A model generated the notes under the pieces. The model saw nothing but the letters and a program-made list of their open reading frames with translations. It had not been told where the DNA came from and did no database searches. Positions 24,673-33,900 of a DNA stretch of 64,000 nucleotides are shown here, in pieces; position 1 is the first letter of the stretch, and every line of letters starts with the position of its first letter. A program made the position numbers and the translations under genes. The DNA lies in the NCBI RefSeq assembly GCF_002252705.1, contig NZ_NQLA01000002.1, forward strand, positions 140,586 through 204,585, written 5' to 3'. This DNA is from Vulcanococcus limneticus LL (lineage in GTDB: Bacteria; Cyanobacteriota; Cyanobacteriia; PCC-6307; Cyanobiaceae).

Positions 24673-25425
24673 CCAGGTTCGCCGACCGGTCCCTGGCAGG
24701 GGCGCCGCATCGCCATCACCGGCGCCAACGGCAGCCTCGGCCGTGCCCTGATCCGGGTCCTGCACCGCGAGGGGGCCCGGATTCTGGCCCTCACCAGCGC
24801 CGCAGCCGGCACCAGCGATCCCCTGGTGGAGCGCGATGAGGCAGGGGCGCCGATCCCGCTGGAGCTGGTGAGCTGGCGCTGCGGGGCGGAGGAGGAGCTG
24901 GCGGGTGTGCTGGCCGATGTGGACGTGCTGGTGCTCAACCATGGCGTGAATGTGCACAGCGCCCGCAGCGCCGAGGCCACCGGGCTCTCGCTGGAAGTCA
25001 ACGCCCTGAGCAGCTGGCGCCTGCTGGAGCTGTATGCCGAGCTGAAGCCGGCCCGGGCCAGCGACCGACCCCGGGAGGTGTGGGTCAACACCTCGGAGGC
25101 GGAGATCCAACCAGCCCTGAGCCCCCTCTACGAGCTCAGCAAGCGGCTGCTGGGCCAACTCACGAGCCTGCGGGCCCTGGATCTGGCCGGCCCGGAGCTG
25201 CGGATCCGGCGCCTGGTGCTGGGGCCGTTCCGCTCCCCCCTCAACCCGATCGGCGTGATGGGGGCCGACTTCGTCGCTCGGGAGATTGTGCGCCAGGTGG
25301 GCTGGAACCTGGGGCTGGTGATCGTGACCCCCAACCCGCTCACCTACCTGCTGATGCCGGTCACGACCCTGGGCCGCTGGCTCTACTTCCGGCTGCTGAC
25401 GCGGCCGTCGCCTGACCCGGGCTGA
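24661..25425 (+). CDS. Short-chain dehydrogenase/reductase family protein
   Basis: 254 residues from a GTG at 24661; the frame is open much further upstream but that part lies antisense to other genes. The nucleotide-binding motif is ITGANGSLGRAL, with ADVDVLVLNHGVN at the NNAG position. A tyrosine-lysine pair (YELSKR) stands at the usual catalytic place, with a serine region before it (WVNTSEAE). Substrate unknown. The end of the gene converges on map with no gap to spare. Confidence 0.8.
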   Translation: MAPHPGSPTGPWQGRRIAITGANGSLGRALIRVLHREGARILALTSAAAGTSDPLVERDEAGAPIPLELVSWRCGAEEELAGVLADVDVLVLNHGVNVHSARSAEATGLSLEVNALSSWRLLELYAELKPARASDRPREVWVNTSEAEIQPALSPLYELSKRLLGQLTSLRALDLAGPELRIRRLVLGPFRSPLNPIGVMGADFVAREIVRQVGWNLGLVIVTPNPLTYLLMPVTTLGRWLYFRLLTRPSPDPG

Positions 25426-26319
25426 TCAGAACTCCCGGTCGGTGAGGATCTCGCAGCCGTCGCTGGTCACGGCGATGGTGTGCTCCCACTGGGCCGAGAG
25501 GCTGCCATCCACGGTCACCACAGTCCAGCGGTCCTTGAGGGTGCGGCAGGCCTTGCTGCCGGCGTTGAGGATCGGCTCCACCGCCAGGGTCATGCCGGCC
25601 CGCAGCTTCATGTTGGGCAGGTCGCGGGTGCGGTAGTTGAACACCGAGGGCTCCTCGTGCAGGTTCCGGCCCACGCCGTGGCCCGTGTAGTCCTCCACCA
25701 CTGCGTAGCCGTGGGCCTCGACGTGGTCCTGCACGGCGCCGGCGATGTCAAGCAGGGTGTTGCCGGCCTTGATCTGGGCCAGGCCCTTCATCAGCGACTC
25801 CTGGGCCACGCGGGTGAGGCGCTGGGCCTCCTCCGTGGCGCCCTCGCCGACGCAGAGGCTCACGCAGCTGTCGCCGTGGTAGCCGTCGAAGTAGGCGCCG
25901 GTGTCGATCTTGACCAGATCGCCCGCTTTGATCACCCGCTTGCTGCTGGGGATGCCGTGCACCACCTCGTTGTTGATCGAGGCGCAGATGCTGGCGGGGA
26001 AGCCGTGGTAGCCCTTGAAGCTGGGTACGGCGCCCATCTCGCGAATGCGCTTCTCCGCGTGGCGATCCAGGTCGCCGGTGGTCATGCCGGGGGCTGCGAT
26101 CTCCAGGATCTCGCGCAGCACCGTGGCCACGATGCGGCTGGCCTGGCGCATGGTCTCGATCTCGCGGGCGCTCTTGATCTCCACGCCGCGGCGGCTCTTC
26201 TGAATGCGGGGACCGGTGGCCACTGCCGTCGCCACCGGGGCCGCGATCCCCTTGCCGGCACTGGTACCGGCCCCCGCCGCCCGGGTGGAGCTAGCCAGCA
26301 GATCGGCAAAGAGGTTCAT
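25426..26319 (-). CDS. map: Methionine aminopeptidase, type I
   Basis: 297 residues: a 45-residue Ala/Gly-rich N-terminal extension, then the pita-bread catalytic domain. Substrate histidine H121 ([11 protein letters not shown]) and metal ligands D139, D150, H214, E248 and E279 are all present in the order expected. It removes the initiator methionine from nascent proteins and is normally essential; cyanobacteria often carry more than one copy. The start at 26319 is the first in-frame ATG before the gap to the next gene. Confidence 0.95.
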   Translation of the reverse strand: MNLFADLLASSTRAAGAGTSAGKGIAAPVATAVATGPRIQKSRRGVEIKSAREIETMRQASRIVATVLREILEIAAPGMTTGDLDRHAEKRIREMGAVPSFKGYHGFPASICASINNEVVHGIPSSKRVIKAGDLVKIDTGAYFDGYHGDSCVSLCVGEGATEEAQRLTRVAQESLMKGLAQIKAGNTLLDIAGAVQDHVEAHGYAVVEDYTGHGVGRNLHEEPSVFNYRTRDLPNMKLRAGMTLAVEPILNAGSKACRTLKDRWTVVTVDGSLSAQWEHTIAVTSDGCEILTDREF

Positions 26320-26419
26320 CGGGTCAGTCCAGGACCGGACTTCAAGTTAGAACTTCGGCCCGGGAGCTGACGGTTCCCCGATCACCTCTGGCCCAGCCAC
26401 TCATCTGAACACCGCCGCC

Positions 26420-26740
26420 ATGGCGCCTTCACCCCAGTTCTTCGCCCAGGCGCGCCGCGTCCACGGGGCCATCGCCCCCCTGGTGCTGGCGCCGCTGCTG
26501 ATCACGGTGCTGAGCGGCATGGCCTACCGGCTGCTCAAGGACTGGGGCGGCCTCGGCCGCGACCAGGTGCATTGGCTGATGGTGGTGCACGAGGGCGAGT
26601 GGCTGGGCCGCGCCGCCGAGCCCATCTACGTGCTGCTCAACGGCCTTGGACTGCTGTGGATGCTGGCCAGCGGCAGCCTGCTGCTGCTGCAGAAGTGGCA
26701 GCGGCGGCCTGGGCGGCCGGCCGGGGAGCCCGGAGGCTGA
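26420..26740 (+). CDS. Small two-helix membrane protein, PepSY-associated type
   Basis: 106 residues. Two hydrophobic segments ([23 protein letters not shown] and [23 protein letters not shown]) surround a loop with [13 protein letters not shown]. The [21 protein letters not shown] pattern and the two histidines resemble the membrane part of PepSY-type proteins. The PepSY domain itself is absent. Function unknown; it stands 71 bases before rplS. Confidence 0.7.
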   Translation: MAPSPQFFAQARRVHGAIAPLVLAPLLITVLSGMAYRLLKDWGGLGRDQVHWLMVVHEGEWLGRAAEPIYVLLNGLGLLWMLASGSLLLLQKWQRRPGRPAGEPGG

Positions 26741-26811
26741 ACCCCGAGCCGGTACACTCGCTGTTTGGCCGGGCGCTTTTTCCAGCCGGATTGGCAGCTG
26801 ACTCGAAGGAC

Positions 26812-27285
26812 ATGACTGACGACATCAAGGACACGGCTGCCGAAGCCACCACCAGCGAAGCCCCAGCTAGCGAAGCCACCAGCGCCACGGCGACGGCCAT
26901 CCCCGCCACCAAAGCCACCACGGGCAAGCTGAGCGCCCACGACCTGCTGCGTGCCTTCGAGGCCGAGCAGCTCAAGAGCGATCTGCCCGAGATCTACGTG
27001 GGCGACACCGTGAAGGTGGGCGTGCGGATCAGCGAGGGCAACAAGGAGCGCATCCAGCCCTACGAGGGTGTGGTGATCGCCAAGCGCCACGGCGGTCTCA
27101 ATGAGACCATCACCGTGCGCCGCATCTTCCAGGGGATCGGCGTGGAGAGGGTGTTCCTGCTGCATAGCCCCCAGGTGGCTTCCGTGAAGGTCGAGCGGCG
27201 CGGTAAAGTGCGCCGAGCGAAGCTCTTCTACCTGCGCGACCGAGTGGGCAAAGCCACCCGCGTCAAGCAGCGCTTCGATCGCTGA
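26812..27285 (+). CDS. rplS: 50S ribosomal protein L19
   Basis: 157 residues: about 45 residues of Ala/Thr/Glu-rich extension, then the L19 domain ([76 protein letters not shown]). L19 sits at the 30S-50S interface. ATG 26812 was chosen because the frame upstream is antisense or overlaps the previous gene. The low-complexity N-terminal extension is longer than in E. coli, as is usual in this group. Confidence 0.96.
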   Translation: MTDDIKDTAAEATTSEAPASEATSATATAIPATKATTGKLSAHDLLRAFEAEQLKSDLPEIYVGDTVKVGVRISEGNKERIQPYEGVVIAKRHGGLNETITVRRIFQGIGVERVFLLHSPQVASVKVERRGKVRRAKLFYLRDRVGKATRVKQRFDR

Positions 27286-27325
27286 GGCCGGTTCCTGGTT
27301 CAACCCAGGGTTTCCTTCCTCAAAC

Positions 27326-27370
27326 CTGGCCGGATTTCGATCCGGCCAGCCGATGCAAACCCTTGCATCG
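27326..27370 (+). promoter_or_regulatory. Two consecutive perfect hairpins between rplS and tRNA-Trp
   Basis: First: 10-base stem 27326-27335 / 27340-27349 with a ttcg loop. Second: 8-base stem 27351-27358 / 27363-27370 with an accc loop. They are one base apart and neither is followed by a T run, so they may be a factor-independent end of rplS, a processing signal for the tRNA precursor, or both. Confidence 0.7.
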
Positions 27371-27388
27371 ACGGGGAGACATCGCCCT

Positions 27389-27461
27389 GCGCCGTTAGTT
27401 CAGTTGGTAGAACGCAGGTCTCCAAAACCTGATGTCGGGGGTTCAAGTCCTCCACGGCGCG
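27389..27461 (+). tRNA. tRNA-Trp (anticodon CCA)
   Basis: 73 bases. The acceptor stem pairs gcgccgt with acggcgc; the anticodon loop reads ctccaaa with anticodon CCA; the T arm is gggggttcaagtcctcc. The discriminator is G and the CCA end is not encoded. Confidence 0.96.
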
Positions 27462-27497
27462 TTGATGTCTCTCCACTGCAGTCTCTCGGTTCCGGAC

Positions 27498-27686
27498 ATG
27501 GAGTTGGATCTACAGCCCGGTGATGTGGTCAAGGTTCTCGAATCCGCCGCTTTGGGCTGGGTTCGTGCCCGGGTGATCCGCGTGAAATCCGGCGGTCGCG
27601 TGGTGGTCCAGAGCGACCAGGGCCGTGAATTCACTGCCCGCGGCAACCAGGTGCGCCTGATCGAGCCAGCCGGCTTCCGTCCCTGA
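27498..27686 (+). CDS. Small conserved protein resembling the picocyanobacterial hyper-conserved protein
   Basis: 62 residues from ATG 27498, with no membrane segment. The sequence (MELDLQPGDVVKVLESAALG, then GRVVVQSDQGREF and NQVRLIEP) suggests a small five-strand, SH3-like beta barrel. Size and position between tRNA-Trp and tRNA-Asp just upstream of gltX match my memory of the hyper-conserved protein described in Prochlorococcus and marine Synechococcus, which is nearly invariant and has been linked tentatively to translation. Family identity is from recall and was not checked by alignment. A perfect hairpin follows 11 bases after the stop. Confidence 0.8.
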   Translation: MELDLQPGDVVKVLESAALGWVRARVIRVKSGGRVVVQSDQGREFTARGNQVRLIEPAGFRP

Positions 27687-27697
27687 TGGCCTCCGGG

Positions 27698-27717
27698 CAC
27701 CCCCTGCCGAGGGGGTG
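27698..27717 (+). terminator. Hairpin after the small conserved gene
   Basis: A 7-base perfect G+C-rich stem (27698-27704 with 27711-27717) closes a 6-base loop tgccga. There is no T run after it, so it may stabilise the 3' end rather than terminate. Confidence 0.5.
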
Positions 27718-27799
27718 TCGGGTATGGGCCCAACCGCTATGCGTTTAAGGCCTCCGTCCCGATCCATCCCAACGATTCCGCACAGGAATTTCGCTCCAT

Positions 27800-27822
27800 G
27801 CCCGCCTCCGTGCGGGCTTTTT
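27800..27822 (+). terminator. Factor-independent terminator
   Basis: Stem gcccgc (27800-27805) pairs with gcgggc (27812-27817) around loop ctccgt, followed directly by five T. This is the best terminator in the window and probably ends the rplS / tRNA-Trp / small-protein transcript. Confidence 0.85.
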
Positions 27823-28076
27823 CATGGCCCTGTGTTTTGGGTTCGGGGCGGGGCAGTCTCCATGGAGGGGCGGAAAGCCGGACAAGAGGTGCCTGAGCTG
27901 ATCAGCCGTCAGCGGCTGGCGAGCGGTCAGTGCCAGCGTCCTGGCCTTGTCGGACCAGTGTCCGATGGTGGTCCTGCCCCGGTCAGCGGCCAGGCGTGTT
28001 GACGAAGGGCCCCACGACAACGGATACTTCTGGAGTCGCCGACGCGACGCAGACACGGCCCAAAAGCCAGTCTGGG

Positions 28077-28093
28077 AGTGCTCTCAGAGCACT
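28077..28093 (+). promoter_or_regulatory. Perfect hairpin immediately before tRNA-Asp
   Basis: A 7-base stem agtgctc / gagcact with a 3-base loop tca ends two bases before the first base of tRNA-Asp. It probably forms in the tRNA precursor and could position the 5' processing cut. Confidence 0.6.
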
Positions 28094-28095
28094 AT

Positions 28096-28169
28096 GGGAC
28101 TGTAGTTCAATCGGTTAGAGCACCGCCCTGTCACGGCGGAAGTTGCGGGTTCGAGCCCCGTCAGTCCCG
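28096..28169 (+). tRNA. tRNA-Asp (anticodon GTC)
   Basis: 74 bases. Acceptor stem gggactg pairs with cagtccc; the anticodon loop is ctgtcac with anticodon GTC on a ccgcc/ggcgg stem; the T arm is gcgggttcgagccccgt. Discriminator G, no encoded CCA. Confidence 0.96.
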
Positions 28170-28195
28170 CTCTCATTCCATCAAGGAGTAGCCAG

Positions 28196-29668
28196 GTGGT
28201 AGCAACTGGTTCGGCGGTACGCGTTCGTCTCGCCCCCAGCCCCACCGGCACCCTCCATATCGGCACCGCTCGCACCGCGGTGTTCAACTGGCTGTTCGCC
28301 CATCGCCACGGCGGCCAGTTCCTCTTGCGCATCGAGGACACCGACAGGACGCGCAGCAAGCCCGAATACACTGCCAACATCCTGGAAGGCCTGGCATGGC
28401 TTGGGCTGCACTGGGACGGCGAGCCTGTGATCCAGAGCGAGCGGATCGAGGCCCATCGCGCCGCCATCCAGCAGCTGCTCGATTCGGGCCGCGCCTACCG
28501 CTGCTACGCCAACGAGGCCGAACTCACCGAGATGCGCGAGCGTCAGGCAGCCGAGAATCGCGCGCCCCGCTACGACAACCGCCACCGCGACCTCAGCCCC
28601 GAGCAGGAGCAGGCCTACATCGCCGAAGGCCGCGAAGCCACGGTGCGCTTCCGCATCGACGACGACGCGGAGATCACCTGGACCGACCTGGTGCGCGGCG
28701 AGATGCGCTGGGCGGGCAGCGATCTGGGCGGCGACATGGTGATCGCCCGCCGGGCCCCGGCCGATCAGATCGGCGATCCCCTCTACAACCTGGTGGTGGT
28801 GGTTGACGACGCCGCCATGGCCATCAGCCATGTGATCCGCGGCGAAGACCACATCGCCAACACCGCCAAGCAACTGCTGCTCTATGGGGCCCTGGGGGCC
28901 ACCGCGCCGGTGTTCGCCCACACCCCGCTGATCCTCAACCAGGAGGGCAAGAAGCTCTCCAAGCGCGATGGCGTGACTTCAGTGAGTGATTTCCAGCGGA
29001 TGGGCTACACGGCCGAGGCCCTGGCCAACTACATGACCCTGCTGGGCTGGTCGCCGCCGGAAGGCATGGGCGAGCGTTTCACCCTGGCAGAGGCGGCCGC
29101 CGCGTTTGATTTCGAGCGGGTGAACCGGGCCGGCGCCCGCTTCGACTGGGACAAGCTCAACTGGCTCAATAGCCAGGTGCTCCACGGGCGCAGCCCAGCC
29201 GCGCACCGGGAGGCGCTGGTGCCCCTCTGGCGGGCCGAAGGCTGGCTGCCGGCGGATCCCTCAGCAGACGCCGCAGCCGGCAGCGCAGCCGATCCCGCCT
29301 GGCAGGAGCAGCTCGCTGCGCTGCTCGGCCCCTCGCTGGTGCTGCTCGCCGATGGGGTGGAGCAGGCCAGGCCGTTCTTCGAGCGGCCGGAGCTCAGCGA
29401 AGCGGCCGTGAAGCAACTGGCGAGCGATGGTGCCCGGCCCGCCCTGCAGGCCCTGCTGGAGCGCCTGCCTGAGGGCGCCCTGAGCAGCGAACAGGCCCAG
29501 GCGCTGCTGGGGGATGCCGTGTCAGCCGCCGGCGTGAAGAAGGGCGTGCTGATGAAGAGCCTGCGGGCCGCCCTGCTCGGCAGCCTGCAGGGCCCGGACC
29601 TGCTCAGCACCTGGCTGCTGCTGCAACCCAGCGGCGAGGCCGCTGCCCGGATCCAGCGGAGCCTCTGA
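28196..29668 (+). CDS. gltX: Glutamyl-tRNA synthetase
   Basis: 490 residues from GTG 28196. Class I signature HIGT (21-24, in [17 protein letters not shown]) and the KMSKS-equivalent KKLSKRDG near residue 253. It charges tRNA-Glu, and glutamyl-tRNA also feeds the C5 route to tetrapyrroles, linking it to hemL in the same window. The C-terminal anticodon domain is present. The gene starts 26 bases after tRNA-Asp, so it may be co-transcribed with it. Confidence 0.96.
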   Translation: MVATGSAVRVRLAPSPTGTLHIGTARTAVFNWLFAHRHGGQFLLRIEDTDRTRSKPEYTANILEGLAWLGLHWDGEPVIQSERIEAHRAAIQQLLDSGRAYRCYANEAELTEMRERQAAENRAPRYDNRHRDLSPEQEQAYIAEGREATVRFRIDDDAEITWTDLVRGEMRWAGSDLGGDMVIARRAPADQIGDPLYNLVVVVDDAAMAISHVIRGEDHIANTAKQLLLYGALGATAPVFAHTPLILNQEGKKLSKRDGVTSVSDFQRMGYTAEALANYMTLLGWSPPEGMGERFTLAEAAAAFDFERVNRAGARFDWDKLNWLNSQVLHGRSPAAHREALVPLWRAEGWLPADPSADAAAGSAADPAWQEQLAALLGPSLVLLADGVEQARPFFERPELSEAAVKQLASDGARPALQALLERLPEGALSSEQAQALLGDAVSAAGVKKGVLMKSLRAALLGSLQGPDLLSTWLLLQPSGEAAARIQRSL

Positions 29669-29688
29669 GGCGAAGCCCGACAGGGTGA

Positions 29689-30906
29689 TCAAACCTCCAC
29701 CAGCCCCAGCCGCCGCGCCAGGGCCGGAGCGCTGAAGCCCTGCAGCCCTACGGTGAGCAGGATCATCAGGAACACCAGACCCTTGAGGGCTGAGGCGCCT
29801 GGCACCCCGGCCGCCTCCAGCTGCAGCGCGAACAGGCTGGCCACGGCGGCGCTCACGATGCCCCGCGGCGCGATCCAGCTGAGAATCAGCTTCTCGCGCC
29901 AGCCCAGGCCCGGCAGGCCGATGGCCCCCAGCTGGATCACCAGCCAGCGGTAGAGCATCAGCACCAGCACACAGGCCACACCCCCGAGCCCCAGCGGGCT
30001 GAGTTCGGCCCAGGAGAGGTCGGCCGCCAGCAGCGGGAACAGCACCGTGATCGCCAGCTGGGCCAGCTGGCGGATCAGCTCATCGAGCTGGGTGGCCTCC
30101 TTGTCGAGGCGCAGGCCCACCACCACCCCGGCCGCCACGGCGGCGGGCAGGCCGGCACCGGGCAGCAGCCCCTCACTGCCGCTCACCAGTAGGAACAGGG
30201 CCCCGAGGCTGAGCTGCAGTGGGAGGGTGTCCTCACTGATCCGCACGGGGGCTCCTGTATCGGCCTGCAGCGCCTGCAACCGCCGCAGCAGCTCCGAGAG
30301 CAGCCAGCCGCCCGCCGCACCGATCGCGGCCCCGCCCCCAAGCCGCAGCATCAGCAGAGAAGGCACAGAACTCAAGCCCGCCAGGTCGCCCAGGATCAGC
30401 TGCAGGAGCAGCAGGGCCAGCACGGCCCCCACCGGCTCCAGGATCAGCCCCTCGGCCTCCAGGATCTGCCCCAGCACCGGGATCAGGCGCATCTGCTGCA
30501 CCATCGGCGTCACCACCGTGGGGCCGGTGGCCAGGGCCACGGCGGAAAACAGCCAGGCCAGGGGCCAGTCGAGGCCGGCCAGCAGGTGGGCCAGAACAGC
30601 GGCACCAAGCAGGCCGAACACCGCCCGCACCAGCACCACCTGCACCACCGTGCGCTGCAGGTCGCGACCGGCCAGGCGCAGGTTGAGGCCGCCATCGAAC
30701 AGCACCAGGCTCACCAGCAGTCCCACCAGGGGCTCCAGGCCATGGCCCAAGGCTTCGGGCTGCACCAGATTCAGTCCGGCACGGCCGATCAGCAGGCCCA
30801 CGCCGAGCAGAAGCACCACCGCCGGCAGGCCGGTGAGCCGTGCCACCAACTGGGCCAGGGACCCGGCGAAGAAGGCTTCGCCCCAGAGCAACTCCAGCCT
30901 GTTCAC
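29689..30906 (-). CDS. Cation:proton antiporter, CPA family
   Basis: 405 residues with about 11-12 hydrophobic segments. Family motifs include GLPAVVLLLGVGLLIGRAG, LVSLVLFDGGLNL, the conserved core region VALATGPTVVTPMV in the ion-binding helix, and ISWIAPRGIVSAAVASLFALQL, typical of NhaP-type Na+(K+)/H+ antiporters. There is no C-terminal TrkA-N regulatory domain. It likely serves ion and pH homeostasis. Ion preference cannot be read from sequence. It converges with gltX, 20 bases apart. Confidence 0.88.
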   Translation of the reverse strand: MNRLELLWGEAFFAGSLAQLVARLTGLPAVVLLLGVGLLIGRAGLNLVQPEALGHGLEPLVGLLVSLVLFDGGLNLRLAGRDLQRTVVQVVLVRAVFGLLGAAVLAHLLAGLDWPLAWLFSAVALATGPTVVTPMVQQMRLIPVLGQILEAEGLILEPVGAVLALLLLQLILGDLAGLSSVPSLLMLRLGGGAAIGAAGGWLLSELLRRLQALQADTGAPVRISEDTLPLQLSLGALFLLVSGSEGLLPGAGLPAAVAAGVVVGLRLDKEATQLDELIRQLAQLAITVLFPLLAADLSWAELSPLGLGGVACVLVLMLYRWLVIQLGAIGLPGLGWREKLILSWIAPRGIVSAAVASLFALQLEAAGVPGASALKGLVFLMILLTVGLQGFSAPALARRLGLVEV

Positions 30907-30985
30907 GCCAACTCCTGGGGGACGGGCCCATCAGGCCACCTCGTTTCAGTACGACGCCATGGGGCGCCGCACCATCTCAGGGCGC

Positions 30986-31228
30986 TCAATCCTCCAGCGC
31001 CCCGTACTGGGGCTCCACGCGGATGCCCACCACGCGGCTGGGGCGGATCACCAGGTATTCCCCCTGGAGTTCGGTTATCGGCACGTTCACGAAGGTGTCT
31101 GCGGGGCCAGCGTTGAGCACCCCGCCGTACCACTGCTGGAAGGCGTCCAGGGTGGCGAAGTGCACCACCTGGTGATGGCCTCCAGCGAGGAAGATGTGTA
31201 TGGCGAAGCGGCTGGGGGTGCGGGCCAT
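30986..31228 (-). CDS. Small soluble protein of unknown function
   Basis: 80 residues from ATG 31228. The sequence (FAIHIFLAGGHHQVVHFATLDAFQQWYGGVL, then VPITELQGEYLVIRPSRVVGIRVEP) looks like a compact alpha/beta domain without membrane segments or metal motifs beyond a HH pair. I do not recognise it. The composition and uninterrupted fold-like pattern favour a real gene. It lies between the antiporter and the divergent DUF3604-like gene, 79 bases upstream of the antiporter start on the same strand. Confidence 0.7.
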   Translation of the reverse strand: MARTPSRFAIHIFLAGGHHQVVHFATLDAFQQWYGGVLNAGPADTFVNVPITELQGEYLVIRPSRVVGIRVEPQYGALED

Positions 31229-31335
31229 CAGCGGGGGGCGCGGGGCGGCGGCGAGGAATCGCCCCCACAGGATGGCCCAGATGCAGCGCCGGAGGAATCC
31301 CGGGTCAGACTGAGGCCCCCAGCGCCGCCCGCCGC

Positions 31336-33873
31336 ATGCCCGAGAGCCCCTGGCAGCCGGAGCCTGTGGTGGAGTCGGTGGCAGAGGAGGCGCGGCGGCT
31401 GCGCGAGCGCCTCGGACCACACCAGGCCCCCTTGGGCCACTACGAGCGGATCCGCTCCCTGCCCTTCGCCGGACGGCTCCGCTGCGACACCCGCCAGCTT
31501 GAAGCGGGCAGCTGGCAGGAGCTGCTGCTCGACTACACGGTGGGCGGATCCGGCATCGCCGATGGCGCCTGGCTGAAGCTCACCTTCCGCTTCTACTCCG
31601 ACTGGGCCCTGTTCCAGACCCACGACCCCGCCGGGGCGAACTACGTGAGCGCAGAGGTCCAGAGCGGCCCGCTGCTGCCTGGCCAGTCGCCGGCCACGGT
31701 GCAGGCGCTGGCGGTGCGCTTCGACCAGAAGGGCCATGAGCGGCCGTTCCAGAAGGCCGTGATCATCGATCTGATCGACGGCTACCTCAATGCCGGCGAC
31801 CACGTGCTGATCCGCCTGGGGGACCGCCGCGGCGGTGGGCCCGGCACGCGGGTACAGACCTTCGCGGAGGACGGCTTCCGCTTCCGCGCCTACGTGGATC
31901 CGCTCGGTACCTCCCGATTCGTGGCCGTACCCGGCGACGTGAGCCTGGACATCGTGGCGGGCCCGCCAACGGCGCTGCGGCTGCGGGGCCCCCGCTTCTG
32001 CCGGCCCGAGGAGCCGACCCAGTTCCGGCTGGCGCTGGAGGACCGCTGGGGCAACATCTGCCGGGACCTGGCCAGCCAGGGCAACCCCTGGGACGGCGGC
32101 CCGCGGGACGGCCGCCCGGCGCCCGTGACGGTGGAGATCCTGGAGGAGCGGGGGGGAACGGTGGGTCCACCCATCAGCCACCGGCGGCTGGAGCTGCCGG
32201 CCGGCGGCTGGGCCACGGTGGGGCTGGAGGGACTGAACCTGAGCGAGGGCCACTACCGACTGCGGGCCAGCCTCCCAGGTCGTTCAGAGGAGCCCCATGC
32301 CCCCGCAACAGCCGGCCTGGCGAACGCTTTCACAGCCACCGCCCTGCTCGCGGTGGCAGCCGAGCTGCCCGCGCCCCGCAGCTTCTACGCCGACCTGCAT
32401 GTCCACGCCCACGACACCGTGGGCACCAACAGCCCCGCCAGTAACGCCGCCTACGCCCGCGATGTAGCCGGCATCGACGTGCTCGGCTACACCGCCAACG
32501 ACTTCCAGATCAGCGACGCCAACTGGGCCGCCGGCCTGGAGGCGGTGAATGCCTACCACCAGCCGGGCCACTTCGTGGTGATTCCGGTGCAGGAGTGGTG
32601 CGGCAGCTCCACCGCCGGCGGCGACCACAACGTGCTGTTCCTCGGCGACGACCCGCCGGACTTCCCCTACAACGCCCGCGGCGAGCACAACCGCACCCTG
32701 CAGTGGAGCGAGGACATGGCCGGCCACGCGGTGGAGCTGGGCCGCTGGCCGGTGGAGCAGCTGTGGGATGCCTACGGCCACGCCCCCGAGGAGCACCTGC
32801 TGATCCCCCATGTGGGCGGGCGGCGCTACATCCCCGACTGGCACCACCCGGAGTTGGAGCGCCTGGTGGAGATCGTCTCCGCCTGGGGGCAGTTCGACTG
32901 GCTCTATGCCGATGTCATCGGCCGAGGCTACCGGCTGGGGGTGAGCGGCAGCGGCGACGAGCACCGCGGGCGACCCGGCGGCGGTGCCCCGGGGGTGGAT
33001 GTGTTCGGGGTGCGCGGCGGGCTCACCGGCGTGATCGCGGATCGCCTCGAACGCCGCAGCATCGGGGCTGCGCTGCGGGCCCGCCACACCTGGGCCACCA
33101 CCGGTGAGCGCACGGCGCTGCTGGTGCGCTGCGGCGAGCATCTCCAGGGTGATGCCTTCGAGCACAGCGGTACCGCCCACATCGACTACCAGTTGCTCGG
33201 CGATGATCCCGATGATGGCGGCGGCTGGGAGGAGCTGGTGGTCTACGACCACACGGGCCCGATCGCGCGGCGCAACCTGCACGCCGAGCTGGGCTTCGCC
33301 GATGACCTGGTGCGGCTGCGCTGGGGCGGTGCCCGCATCCGCGACCGCTACCGCTGGGCCGCCTGGCGCGGGCGCATCACGGTGCTCGGAAGCACGGTCC
33401 TGGGCTTCAAGGGCCAGGGCTTCGAGCACCCCGAAGAGGCCTGCTGGCGCGAGGGGCCCACGGCCATCGGCTTCCGCAGCGAGACCTACGGCGATGCCGA
33501 CGGCGTGGAACTCAATCTGGACCAGCTGGCCCAGGCCCGCCTGCAGATCGAGGGCACGATCGACAGCTTTCAGAAGCTGGGCGGCGCCGCGCGCCGGCCC
33601 TTCGTGCACGCGCCGGAGTTCCGCTGGGAGGTGAGCGGGGCGGAGCTGATCGCCGCTGGCGGCGAACTGCGGCTGGAGCTGGGCGGCACCGAGCTGTTCC
33701 TGGCCCTCGAGCGGCTGACCCGGGCGCCCCTGCCCAGCGAGCTGAGCGGCCCGTTCAGCGTGGAGCCGCTGAACGGGCCCTTCGGCTGGCGGCCGATCTA
33801 CCTGCGCGGCCGCCAGCGCAACGACGCCAAGGTGTGGTCGTCGGCGCTGTTCATCACATTCAGCGAGCCCTGA
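31336..33873 (+). CDS. Large DUF3604/PHP-like metallohydrolase candidate
   Basis: 845 residues, no signal peptide. Residues 1-340 form beta-rich regions (LKLTFRFYSDWALFQTHDPAGANYV near 80; an Ig-like part with DRWGNICRDL near 240). The catalytic-looking domain begins at D353 with DLHVHAHDTVG (H355, H357, H359), continues with VIPVQEWCGSS, GGDHNVLF, LIPHVGGRRYIPDWHHPELE and SGSGDEHRGRPGG, and so supplies the His/Asp/Glu set of a PHP-type metal centre as in DUF3604 proteins. The C-terminal part (about 620-845) is again beta-rich. The substrate is unknown; a hydrolase acting on a phosphoester or related bond is only inference. It stands alone. Confidence 0.75.
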   Translation: MPESPWQPEPVVESVAEEARRLRERLGPHQAPLGHYERIRSLPFAGRLRCDTRQLEAGSWQELLLDYTVGGSGIADGAWLKLTFRFYSDWALFQTHDPAGANYVSAEVQSGPLLPGQSPATVQALAVRFDQKGHERPFQKAVIIDLIDGYLNAGDHVLIRLGDRRGGGPGTRVQTFAEDGFRFRAYVDPLGTSRFVAVPGDVSLDIVAGPPTALRLRGPRFCRPEEPTQFRLALEDRWGNICRDLASQGNPWDGGPRDGRPAPVTVEILEERGGTVGPPISHRRLELPAGGWATVGLEGLNLSEGHYRLRASLPGRSEEPHAPATAGLANAFTATALLAVAAELPAPRSFYADLHVHAHDTVGTNSPASNAAYARDVAGIDVLGYTANDFQISDANWAAGLEAVNAYHQPGHFVVIPVQEWCGSSTAGGDHNVLFLGDDPPDFPYNARGEHNRTLQWSEDMAGHAVELGRWPVEQLWDAYGHAPEEHLLIPHVGGRRYIPDWHHPELERLVEIVSAWGQFDWLYADVIGRGYRLGVSGSGDEHRGRPGGGAPGVDVFGVRGGLTGVIADRLERRSIGAALRARHTWATTGERTALLVRCGEHLQGDAFEHSGTAHIDYQLLGDDPDDGGGWEELVVYDHTGPIARRNLHAELGFADDLVRLRWGGARIRDRYRWAAWRGRITVLGSTVLGFKGQGFEHPEEACWREGPTAIGFRSETYGDADGVELNLDQLAQARLQIEGTIDSFQKLGGAARRPFVHAPEFRWEVSGAELIAAGGELRLELGGTELFLALERLTRAPLPSELSGPFSVEPLNGPFGWRPIYLRGRQRNDAKVWSSALFITFSEP

Positions 33874-33900
33874 TCGGCAGGTGCGCTCGCTGAGCAGCCC

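Larger units (their letters stand above)
27687..28095. other. Gene-free spacer between the small protein and tRNA-Asp
   Basis: No supported protein gene in 409 bases. It holds a hairpin just after the small gene, a terminator at 27800-27822, a 6-base-stem hairpin with a cagt loop at 27950-27965, and a 7-base-stem hairpin directly before tRNA-Asp. Conservation of the middle part (27830-28070) would be needed to call a small RNA. Confidence 0.5.
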
